From Candidatus Sulfopaludibacter sp. SbA3 (lineage in GTDB: Bacteria > Acidobacteriota > Terriglobia > Bryobacterales > Bryobacteraceae): 64,000 bases of DNA. Position numbers and translations under genes: made by a program. The stretch spans positions 186,001-250,000 of the forward strand of contig CAMDCN010000003.1 of assembly GCA_945890485.1 (NCBI GenBank), given 5' to 3'. Positions within the stretch are counted from its first letter, which is position 1. Each line of letters begins with the position of its first letter. This document shows, piece by piece, positions 42,611-49,943 of the stretch. The notes under the pieces were generated by a model that saw nothing but the letters and a program-made list of their open reading frames with translations, did not search any database and was not told the DNA's origin.

Positions 42611-43928
42611 AATCTGGATTCTCGATGATGAACCCAACATCGGCCTTAGTCTCCGGCTGATTCTCGAACGCGAAGGCCACACGATTCGTGTCTTCCCGTC
42701 GGTCACTGACCTCCGCGCCGCCCTGTTTCAGGACGCCCCGGAACTATTCCTGCTCGACGTCCGCCTGCCCGACGGCTCCGGCATCGACCTGCTCCGGCAA
42801 CTCAACGGCAAACCCGCCATCATGATCTCCGGCCACGGCACCATCGCCGATGCCGTCGAAGCGATCCACGCCGGCGCATTTGACTTCCTCGAAAAACCGC
42901 TGAGCCGAGACCGCGTGCTGGTGGCCATCAAGAACGCGCTCGAAGCGGAACGGTTGAAGGCCGAAAACCGCGACCTTCGGCAACGCCTCAGCGCGGAAAC
43001 TCCCAGAATGATCGGGACCAGCCCGGCGTGGCGGCAGGTTGTGGAGCAGGCGACGCTCGCCGCCCGGACAGACGCGCGGGTGCTGTTTCTCGGCGAAAGT
43101 GGGACGGGAAAGGAACTGCTCGCCGCCCATGTCCACGAGAATAGCGCCGTCCGCGAAGGGCCTTTCATCAAGGTGAACTGCGCGGCAATCCCGGCCGAGA
43201 TCCTCGAAAGCGAAATCTTTGGCCACGAGAAGGGCGCCTTCACTGGAGCGGCCTCGCAGCGGAAGGGCAAGTTCGAGTTAGCCCATCAGGGGACGCTGTT
43301 TCTCGACGAGGTCGGCGACCTGGCGCAGCCCGCGCAGGCGAAGCTGCTTCGGGTGCTGCAGGAGGGCGAATTTCACCGGCTGGGGAGCGAGACGCCGATC
43401 CGTGTCTCTGTTCGCGTGGTCGCCGCCACGAATAAAGACCTGACAGTGGAAGTGAAGGAAGGCCGGTTCCGCGAAGACCTGTACTACCGGTTGGCCGTGA
43501 TGCCGCTGCGGGTTCCGGCTCTGCGGGAGCATCCGCAGGACGTCGCCCCGCTAGCCCGGCATTTTCTCGAAAACTTTTGCTCTCGGAACAACCTGCGGCC
43601 AAAAACCTTGGCGACGGAGACGCTGGACCTGCTCACCGCCTACGGCTGGCCCGGCAACGTGCGGGAACTGAAGAATCTGGTGGAGCGAATGGCCATTCTA
43701 ACCGCCGGTGAGGAGATCACCGCCGAGGCCGCCCCGTTTGAGCTCCGCCAACCCAAAGCAAACGCCACGCCGAACTCGCTCGATAGTGCCCGCGACTCGG
43801 CCGAACGCGAGACCATCCTTCGGGCGCTCGAAAGCGCCCAAGGGAATGTTTCGGCGGCGGCGCGGGCGCTGGGACTCGAACGGACGAGCCTCCATAAGCG
43901 CCTGCGCGCGCTAGGAATTCAACGGTAA
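42603..43928 (+). CDS. Sigma-54-dependent response regulator (NtrC/NtrX family)
   Basis: A 441-residue activator. The receiver domain (1-120) has ILDDEPN, phosphoacceptor Asp in LLDVRLPDGSG and Lys in FLEKPL. The AAA+ domain (~135-365) has Walker A GESGTGKE, the sigma-54 contact loop GAFTGA, Walker B LFLDEVGDL and AATNKDL. The C-terminal Fis-type helix-turn-helix has SAAARALGLERTSLHKRLRALG. All residues for ATP hydrolysis and sigma-54 contact are present. The order barrel, DUF4390-like, kinase, regulator and the small overlaps indicate one operon. It ends immediately next to the convergent fabD. Confidence 0.93.
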   Translation: MAKIWILDDEPNIGLSLRLILEREGHTIRVFPSVTDLRAALFQDAPELFLLDVRLPDGSGIDLLRQLNGKPAIMISGHGTIADAVEAIHAGAFDFLEKPLSRDRVLVAIKNALEAERLKAENRDLRQRLSAETPRMIGTSPAWRQVVEQATLAARTDARVLFLGESGTGKELLAAHVHENSAVREGPFIKVNCAAIPAEILESEIFGHEKGAFTGAASQRKGKFELAHQGTLFLDEVGDLAQPAQAKLLRVLQEGEFHRLGSETPIRVSVRVVAATNKDLTVEVKEGRFREDLYYRLAVMPLRVPALREHPQDVAPLARHFLENFCSRNNLRPKTLATETLDLLTAYGWPGNVRELKNLVERMAILTAGEEITAEAAPFELRQPKANATPNSLDSARDSAERETILRALESAQGNVSAAARALGLERTSLHKRLRALGIQR

Positions 43929-44864
43929 TCAGCCCACGAAGTAACTCCGGACAGCGTCCAACTCCGTGGCTTCGCCGAAGCGCGCCGCCTTGTGATTGGC
44001 ATCGATGTTCTTGAGCAGGCCCGAAAGCACCCCGCCGGCGCCGACTTCCACCCAATGGGTGACGCCCTCGCCGATCAGCAGACGGATGGAGTCTGTCCAG
44101 CGCACCGTGCCGGGAACTTGGTCAATCAGCCCGGTGCGGGCAGCCTCGCCGCTGGTCGTGAGCTGGGCGGTGACGTTCTGGACCAGCGGAATCGTCAACT
44201 CGGAGAACAGCGTCGCCGCCAAATCGACCGCGAGCCGCTCCTGGGCCGGTTTCATCAGGGCGCAGTGGAAGGGCGCGCTCACCGGCAGCGGCACCACGCG
44301 CTTGGCGCCGGCCTCTTTCGCCAGATTCATCGCCCGCTCCACCGCCCCGGCGTGTCCGGCGATCACAATCTGGTCCGGCGAATTCAGGTTGGCCGCCGAA
44401 ACGATCTCCCCCTCGGTCGCCTGAGCCAAAATGCCCGCGAGCGTTCCTTCCGGCAGTTTCAATAGCGCGGCCATGGCGCCGATCCCTTGCGGTACGGCCT
44501 CCTGCATATACCGCCCGCGCTGACGCACCAGCCGGACGGCGTCCGCAAATCGGAGCGCACCTGCCGCCACCAGCGCCGAATACTCGCCCAAACTATGCCC
44601 CGCCACGAAATCCGCGCGGATTCCTTCGCTGGCTAGAACTGCATGCGCCGCAATGGAAACAGTGAGTAACGCCGGCTGCGTATTTTCCGTCTTCTTTAGT
44701 TCTTCGTCCGGGCCCTCGAAGCAAAGTGTGCTGAGGGGGAATCCCAATGCTTCGTCGGCTTCCGCGAAAACGGCTTGTGCGACGGGGTGCTGTTCCGCCA
44801 GACTCTTGCCCATGCCGGCAAACTGGGAGCCTTGACCAGGAAAAAGAAATGCTGTTTTAGCCAT
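43929..44864 (-). CDS. fabD: Malonyl-CoA:ACP transacylase
   Basis: A 311-residue enzyme that moves malonyl groups to acyl carrier protein at the start of fatty-acid synthesis. LFPGQGSQFAGMG and the nucleophile motif GHSLGEYSAL (Ser91) are standard; the catalytic His is in VSAPFHCALM, and the acyl-binding Gln and Arg lie in NTQPALLTVS and RQRGRYMQEAVP. The length is typical. The gene is alone here, not in a fab cluster, with its stop directly abutting the convergent sigma-54 regulator gene. Confidence 0.95.
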   Translation of the reverse strand: MAKTAFLFPGQGSQFAGMGKSLAEQHPVAQAVFAEADEALGFPLSTLCFEGPDEELKKTENTQPALLTVSIAAHAVLASEGIRADFVAGHSLGEYSALVAAGALRFADAVRLVRQRGRYMQEAVPQGIGAMAALLKLPEGTLAGILAQATEGEIVSAANLNSPDQIVIAGHAGAVERAMNLAKEAGAKRVVPLPVSAPFHCALMKPAQERLAVDLAATLFSELTIPLVQNVTAQLTTSGEAARTGLIDQVPGTVRWTDSIRLLIGEGVTHWVEVGAGGVLSGLLKNIDANHKAARFGEATELDAVRSYFVG

Positions 44865-44930
44865 GAAATCATCAGTGTAGCGTGGCCGCCATGAGAATTT
44901 GCTAATCTGCGGTGGGAGTGAGGAGTTTCT

Positions 44931-47900
44931 GTGAGCCTATCTGAAATTTGCGTACGCCGTCCTGTATTCGCCTTCATGTTGATCATGTTCCTCGTGATCC
45001 TGGGCGTGTTCAGCTTCCTTGATCTGGGTGTCGATCTGTTCCCGAAAACCGACGCCGCCACGGTGAACGTGCGCGTGCAACTCCCCGGCGCGAGCCCGGA
45101 AGAGATGGTTTCGCAGGTCATCCTTCCGCTCGAAGAGACGGTCGCAGCGGTGAGCGGCATCGAAGAGATGCGCGCGATGATCTCAGAGGGCAGCGCGAAC
45201 CTGACCATCACCTTCGTCCTGGAGCGCGATATCGGCGAGGCCGTCGAAGATGTCCGCGAGAAGGTCTCGGCGGCGATGCGCAAGCTACCCCCGAATGCCC
45301 TGGCTCCGACGGTGACCAAGTCGGACCCGGATAGCGATGCGATCGTTACGATTGCCGTGAGCGGCCAGCGTAGCGCTCGGGAACTGACCGAGATTGCGGA
45401 TAAGCAGATCCGCCGTGCATTTGAAACCATTGACGGCGTGGGTCAAATCGACCTTTCCGGCGGTCAGACCCGTCAGGTTAACGTGTTCCTGGACATCGAC
45501 AAGATGAACGGGTACAACATCAGTGCGCAGGAAGTGGAGCAGGCGCTGCGCAGCGAAAATGTCGAAACTCCGGGCGGGCGCATTGTGCGCGGTACGGCGG
45601 AGATGGGCGTCCGGACGCTGGGACGGCTCGAAAAGGTTTCTGAATTCAGCGACATCATTATCAAAAATGTGAACGGATCACCCATTCGCATTCGCGACGT
45701 CGCCAGCGTCGAAGACACAAATAGCGAACGCCGATCGTTCGCCTACTACCAGGGCAAGCCGGCCGTGATCCTGGAAATCCGGCGGCAAATCGGCATGAAC
45801 ACGGTAAAGATCGTGGATGCCGTCCTGGCGAAGATGAAGCTGATGAACGGTACCCTGCCGAATGGCGTGCAGATGGGATTGGTTAAGGAACAGGCGACGT
45901 ACATCCGGAATTCGGTGGAGGCGCTCGAAGAGCATCTGGTTCTTGGCAGCTTCCTGGCCGGGTTTATTGTGTTCCTGTTCATTCGCGACTGGCGGACCGT
46001 GCTGATCAGCTTTATCGCGATTCCAACGTCGATTCTGGCGACCTTCACCGTGATGAAGGGTCTGGACTACACGCTCAACTCGATGACTTTGCTGGGGTTA
46101 ACTCTAGCGGTCGGCATCGTGATTGACGACGCGATTATCGTCATCGAGAACATCCATCGACATCTCGAAGAGTATGATCTGCCCGTGATTGAGGCGACCA
46201 TTCAGGCGACGCACGAAATCACCCTGGCCGTGGTCGCGACCACAATTTCCCTGGTTATCGTCTTCGTCCCGATCGCCTTCATCTCTGGCTACGCCAAGAA
46301 ATATCTGAACCAATTTGGATGGACGATGTCGATATCGATTCTCGTCTCCATGCTGGTGGCGTTTACGGTAACCCCTGCGCTGGCATCCAGATTGTTGAAG
46401 CGACATCCGAAGCCAGAGGGTAAGAAGAAGGTAGTCGAGCACGAGTACTCGATGTTCGACAAGCCGTACACGGCAATGTTGAACTGGTCGCTGCGCTACC
46501 GCTGGGTGGTGGTTACCCTCAGTCTGCTGGTGCTGGCATCGACCTACCCGATTTATCAGGCGATCGGTCGCGACTGGATGCCCCAGGAAGACCAGAGTGA
46601 GCTCGGCATGTTTATTGAAATGCCGGAAGGTTCCTCGCTGCTGCTTACCGAACGCACGGCTTTGGCCATCGCCAAAAAAATTGAGAAAATTCCCGGCGTG
46701 ATTGCCGTCGTGCCGCAAAGCTCCTCGATGATGGCCCGAGTGACCTTCGCGTTCATCACGGTGCTCCTGGAGCCGCCAGATAAGCGGGGACCGATCCTCG
46801 AAATTGGTAACCAGGTGCGTGCCGCGGCGGCGGACTATGCTTTCGCCCGCCCGCGCATCACCTACCCCAATGCCCTCGGCGGCCGCGATACCTTTTCGCC
46901 GATCCGCGCGATGGTTCTGGGACCGGACATCCGGAAGCTCGTCGAGATTGGCAAAGAGGCGAATCTCGCCCTGCTGAAGGAACCGATGATTACGGACGTA
47001 AAGGTGAACCTGAACCTGAACAATCCGGAGTTGCAGGTCAATATCGACCGCCAGTTGGCCAGCGACCTGGGCGTCCGTGTGTCGGACGTTGCGGGGGCGG
47101 TTCGTTTGCTGATGTCGGGTGAGGACCAGATTTCCACCTTTAAGGAGGGTTCCGAGCAGTATCCGGTCATGATGCGTTTGGCCACCTCGCAACGGGACAA
47201 TCCGGAGGCGCTTGGCCGGCTGTTGGTCCCGAGTTCCCGGCAGGGGCTAATCCGCCTCGATTCCATCGCGAAGTTGGAGCATGGTCTCGGACCGAGCCGT
47301 ATTGACCGGTACGCCCGGCAGTTTGGCGTCTCAATGTACGGGAATGTGGCCAAGGGGGCTTCGCTGGGCGATGCCGCCACTGCGGCGCAGCGCGTCTTTA
47401 GCGAACTCGAACTCCCGTTGGGCTACACCGTGAAGTTTTCTGGACAGGTGAAGATCCTCGAAGAGACGACGGCCAATATGTTGATGGCGATCGGCCTGGC
47501 GAGCATATTCATGTATATGGTGCTAGCGGCGCAGTTTGAAAGCCTGATCCACCCCTTCATCATCCTGACCACGCTTCCCTTGTCGATTCCGTTTGCTCTG
47601 CTGTCGCTGATTGCCACGGGACGCACCCTGAATCTGTTCAGCGCCTTGGGCGTCTTGCTCCTGCTGGGTATCGTTAAGAAGAACGGCATTCTGCAAATCG
47701 ACTACATGAATCGGCTTCGGGACGAGGGCCATGCGTTGCACCATGCGATCATCGAGGCCAACCGTGTCCGGCTGCGCCCGATTCTGATGACCACCTTCGC
47801 CATCGTGGCCGGCCTGTTGCCGACCGCGTTCGGCACCGGTTCCGGCGCCTCGCAGCGTTCGGCCATCGCCATCACGATCATCGGCGGCCAGACTCTCTGT

Positions 47901-48020
47901 TTGCTGCTGTCGCTGTTGGTCGTACCGGTGGGTTATGACATGGTCGAATCGACGAAGGCTTGGATCTCGGGCCGCCGTTCGAAGAGCGTAGACGTCCCCG
48001 CAGGCGCAACGGGAGACTAA
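44931..48020 (+). CDS. RND family efflux permease (HAE1/AcrB type)
   Basis: A 1029-residue inner-membrane pump with twelve predicted helices and two large periplasmic loops. CVRRPVFAFMLIMFLVILG opens TM1. Proton-relay aspartates are in TLAVGIVIDDAIIVIENIH (TM4), and the Lys-bearing TM10 segment is LLLLGIVKKNGILQIDYMN. The periplasmic repeat boundaries (ELTEIADKQIRRAFETIDGVG, ASDLGVRVSDVAGAVRLL) fit the drug-efflux subclass. GTG 44931 has a GTGAGGAG ribosome site. No membrane-fusion protein or TolC-like gene flanks it, so it must borrow partners encoded elsewhere. It is followed by two small zinc-ribbon genes. Confidence 0.92.
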   Translation: MSLSEICVRRPVFAFMLIMFLVILGVFSFLDLGVDLFPKTDAATVNVRVQLPGASPEEMVSQVILPLEETVAAVSGIEEMRAMISEGSANLTITFVLERDIGEAVEDVREKVSAAMRKLPPNALAPTVTKSDPDSDAIVTIAVSGQRSARELTEIADKQIRRAFETIDGVGQIDLSGGQTRQVNVFLDIDKMNGYNISAQEVEQALRSENVETPGGRIVRGTAEMGVRTLGRLEKVSEFSDIIIKNVNGSPIRIRDVASVEDTNSERRSFAYYQGKPAVILEIRRQIGMNTVKIVDAVLAKMKLMNGTLPNGVQMGLVKEQATYIRNSVEALEEHLVLGSFLAGFIVFLFIRDWRTVLISFIAIPTSILATFTVMKGLDYTLNSMTLLGLTLAVGIVIDDAIIVIENIHRHLEEYDLPVIEATIQATHEITLAVVATTISLVIVFVPIAFISGYAKKYLNQFGWTMSISILVSMLVAFTVTPALASRLLKRHPKPEGKKKVVEHEYSMFDKPYTAMLNWSLRYRWVVVTLSLLVLASTYPIYQAIGRDWMPQEDQSELGMFIEMPEGSSLLLTERTALAIAKKIEKIPGVIAVVPQSSSMMARVTFAFITVLLEPPDKRGPILEIGNQVRAAAADYAFARPRITYPNALGGRDTFSPIRAMVLGPDIRKLVEIGKEANLALLKEPMITDVKVNLNLNNPELQVNIDRQLASDLGVRVSDVAGAVRLLMSGEDQISTFKEGSEQYPVMMRLATSQRDNPEALGRLLVPSSRQGLIRLDSIAKLEHGLGPSRIDRYARQFGVSMYGNVAKGASLGDAATAAQRVFSELELPLGYTVKFSGQVKILEETTANMLMAIGLASIFMYMVLAAQFESLIHPFIILTTLPLSIPFALLSLIATGRTLNLFSALGVLLLLGIVKKNGILQIDYMNRLRDEGHALHHAIIEANRVRLRPILMTTFAIVAGLLPTAFGTGSGASQRSAIAITIIGGQTLCLLLSLLVVPVGYDMVESTKAWISGRRSKSVDVPAGATGD

Positions 48021-48040
48021 ATTTTTCTACTCCCGAATCT

Positions 48041-48073
48041 TTTCACCTCGCCGATACGTCTGGTGAGGTGAAA
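48041..48073 (+). other. Hairpin directly before the ribosome site of the first zinc-ribbon gene
   Basis: TTTCACCTCGCC (48041-48052) and GGTGAGGTGAAA (48062-48073) pair over 12 bp, including one G-U, around a 9-nt loop. The stem ends one base before GGAGG (48074-48078) and ATG 48081. It has no U-run after it, so it is more likely a leader element than a terminator of the RND gene. Confidence 0.5.
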
Positions 48074-48080
48074 GGAGGAT

Positions 48081-48290
48081 ATGAAGATGAAATCGAATAA
48101 CACTCTCCCTGTTGAAGAGTTGCCCGGCCGGGTGCACTGCTACATGTGTACGCACAATGTGGAAGCGACTGTCCTGAAGCAGGGCACGGCACGGAAGACG
48201 AAACCGGGGCAGCGTTGCCCGCGGTGCAGCGCCAGTCTCGATTCCGGCTATGTGCTGGAAGTGTTCAGCGGTAGCTTGGTCGCGGCTTAA
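48081..48290 (+). CDS. Small zinc-ribbon protein 1
   Basis: A 69-residue protein with two CxxC knuckles: VHCYMCTHN and QRCPRCSAS, spaced as in a zinc ribbon and joined by a basic stretch (KQGTARKTKPG). A very strong ribosome site, AAAGGAGG, precedes ATG 48081. I do not recognise a named family. A second small zinc-ribbon gene follows 32 bp later, and the large RND permease gene lies upstream. Possible roles include RNA, DNA or partner-protein binding; no function is proposed. Confidence 0.75.
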   Translation: MKMKSNNTLPVEELPGRVHCYMCTHNVEATVLKQGTARKTKPGQRCPRCSASLDSGYVLEVFSGSLVAA

Positions 48291-48322
48291 CCGCCTACTT
48301 GCGTTATCCTGAAAGGACAAAC

Positions 48323-48562
48323 ATGAAACGAAAGACCCCCGCCAAAGAAGCTCCGGTCGTGGATCCCGAAATTCTGGCCTCGGCCCACCGCAGTGTGGGA
48401 TTGGAGAAAGCGAAGCCCGTCCGCAAGTGTGAAGTCTGCGCCGGCGAAGTCGCTGTCAGTTCCGGACCGAACGCTGGCGAGGACCTTTGCTGGGTGTGCC
48501 GGCGTCTGAAAATCAGCGCCTGGCGCGACTCCGACCTGCAGGCCTCAACCGGCGGCGAATAG
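48323..48562 (+). CDS. Small zinc-ribbon protein 2
   Basis: A 79-residue protein with two CxxC knuckles: RKCEVCAGEVAVSSG and EDLCWVCRRLKISAW. The N-terminal half is charged and probably disordered (KRKTPAKEAPVVDPEI). ATG 48323 has GAAAGGA eight bases upstream; an earlier in-frame start is less likely. It shares general plan but no obvious sequence identity with the preceding zinc-ribbon protein. The 3' end overlaps the convergent ornithine-cyclodeaminase-family gene by 18 bp. Confidence 0.72.
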   Translation: MKRKTPAKEAPVVDPEILASAHRSVGLEKAKPVRKCEVCAGEVAVSSGPNAGEDLCWVCRRLKISAWRDSDLQASTGGE

Positions 48563-49471
48563 CGGTAGCTGCGTTACTTTCCCCTCTTCCAAGGCCTGTT
48601 CGTAAACCCAAGCGCCGACGGCGACATCTTCCAGACCGATTCCAACGGACTTGAAGATCGTAATCGCCTCGGCGCTTTTCCTTTGGGGTTCGTGAGATAG
48701 CGGCTCGACGAAGTCCCAGTCTGGCGGATCGAAGCTCAGGATCAGGTCGCCGGCTTCAATCCGGGCCTGTTCGAGCGAATCGACGACGATCTGGTCCGCC
48801 CGGCGGATGAGTTCAGCCGGAAGTTCCCGGCGGCGTGCGGAGTTGGAGCCGACGGCGTTAATGTGGGTCCCGGCGCGGATGAGCTCGGCGGGAAAGAGCG
48901 GATCCTTGGCCATGGTAGCCGTGATCACGATATCGGCGTCGACGAGCGCGGCCTCGATTGAGGGCATGGCCGCGGCGTTGGGATAGTGACGGGCAAAGGC
49001 TTGGGCCTTTTCCTGGCTCCGGCTCCAGACGCTGATCGCCCGAACGGGGCGGACCGCCATCACCGCCTCCAATTGGCTCGCCGCTTGAAATCCACTGCCG
49101 AGCACGGCGACGTTCTGTGCGTCGGGCCGGGCGAGCCAGCGGGTAGCCAGGCCAGAGGCGGCGCCGGTGCGGATCTGCCCGAGCCAGTTGGCATCCATCA
49201 AAGCCAGCGGCATCGCGGTTTCGGCGTCGTAGAGTAGGAAGACAAACCAGGCGCCGTGCTTCGGATGGGTGGAGTAGACCTTGGTGCCAAAATAGGCGCC
49301 GTGAGCGCCGGTCATCTGGTGCAGGACGGCTCCCGACGGCATCGTCAGGCGGCGGCGGGGCTGGGATTGGGCCTCGCCAGCGGCGAAATCGCGAAAGGCG
49401 TGAGCGAGCAGGTCAATCGCTTTGCTCATCGGCAGGAGTTGCCGGACGGTTGCTTCGTCGATGTGTACCAT
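48545..49471 (-). CDS. Ornithine cyclodeaminase / mu-crystallin family enzyme
   Basis: A 308-residue NAD(P)-binding protein. PRRRLTMPSGAVLHQM, GTKVYSTHP, then QIRTGAASGLATRWLA and the Rossmann loop VAVLGSGFQAASQLEA are family landmarks. HINAVGSNSARRRELP and a C-terminal ITIFKSVGIGLEDVAVGAWVYE complete the match. The family includes ornithine cyclodeaminase, alanine dehydrogenase, ketimine reductase and several opine-like dehydrogenases, so substrate cannot be assigned. The gene is monocistronic and diverges from the small exported protein gene at 49512. Confidence 0.88.
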   Translation of the reverse strand: MVHIDEATVRQLLPMSKAIDLLAHAFRDFAAGEAQSQPRRRLTMPSGAVLHQMTGAHGAYFGTKVYSTHPKHGAWFVFLLYDAETAMPLALMDANWLGQIRTGAASGLATRWLARPDAQNVAVLGSGFQAASQLEAVMAVRPVRAISVWSRSQEKAQAFARHYPNAAAMPSIEAALVDADIVITATMAKDPLFPAELIRAGTHINAVGSNSARRRELPAELIRRADQIVVDSLEQARIEAGDLILSFDPPDWDFVEPLSHEPQRKSAEAITIFKSVGIGLEDVAVGAWVYEQALEEGKVTQLPLFAAG

Positions 49472-49511
49472 TTCCTTTCATTGTCGCTGGGATTTGGCCG
49501 AGAAGGGCATC

Positions 49512-49943
49512 GTGGGAAAAGTTTGCATATTGGTTGCGATGTGGATGGCGGCGGTGACGGCGCGGCAGGAAGACTGGCCGGCCGAAACGAAGCTGGAACG
49601 AACCGCGGCATGTCCGACGGCGGTGCTGCTGATCGAGCCATCCCATGAGGATGCAGAGGTGGCCGTCCTGGAGTTCGCGGCGACGCTGACCGATGAGCCT
49701 GGCGCGCGGGGGCATGTTGTTGTACTGGCGGGTCAGGGGCCGGTGGCGGCGAGCGTGTGGCGGGCGCTCCGCAGGCTACCTCGGACCGAGGTTCACTTCG
49801 TACAGGACGACATCGAGAGGGAGGCTTTCGGGGTGACGAACGGGCTGGGACTGTACGTGTTCGATGCTTGGGGGCATCTCAAAAAACAAGACGACCGGAG
49901 CGGGGAGGCTCCGGTCGTCTTGGGTTCGTTCCGTATTATTTAG
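49512..49943 (+). CDS. Small exported protein with a thioredoxin-like but Cys-free pattern
   Basis: A 143-residue reading frame with a signal-like start (VGKVCILVAMWMAAVTARQ) at GTG 49512 preceded by AGAAGGG. The body (HVVVLAGQGPVAASVWRAL, then FGVTNGLGLYVFDAWGHLK) recalls the second half of a thioredoxin or redoxin fold, but there is no CxxC. The last ~20 codons run across the strong aceE terminator stem (49887-49922), and the stop overlaps the aceE stop by 4 bp. The terminator-encoded tail is therefore probably not functional, and the natural protein end is uncertain. Moderate confidence that this is a real gene. Confidence 0.5.
   Translation: MGKVCILVAMWMAAVTARQEDWPAETKLERTAACPTAVLLIEPSHEDAEVAVLEFAATLTDEPGARGHVVVLAGQGPVAASVWRALRRLPRTEVHFVQDDIEREAFGVTNGLGLYVFDAWGHLKKQDDRSGEAPVVLGSFRII
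49887..49922 (-). terminator. Rho-independent terminator of aceE
   Basis: A 14-bp perfect stem pairs 49887-49900 with 49909-49922 around an 8-nt loop. On the minus strand the stem is followed by TTTTTTGAG, a classic U-run. It begins 17 bp after the aceE stop codon and lies inside the plus-strand reading frame 49512-49943. Confidence 0.85.
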
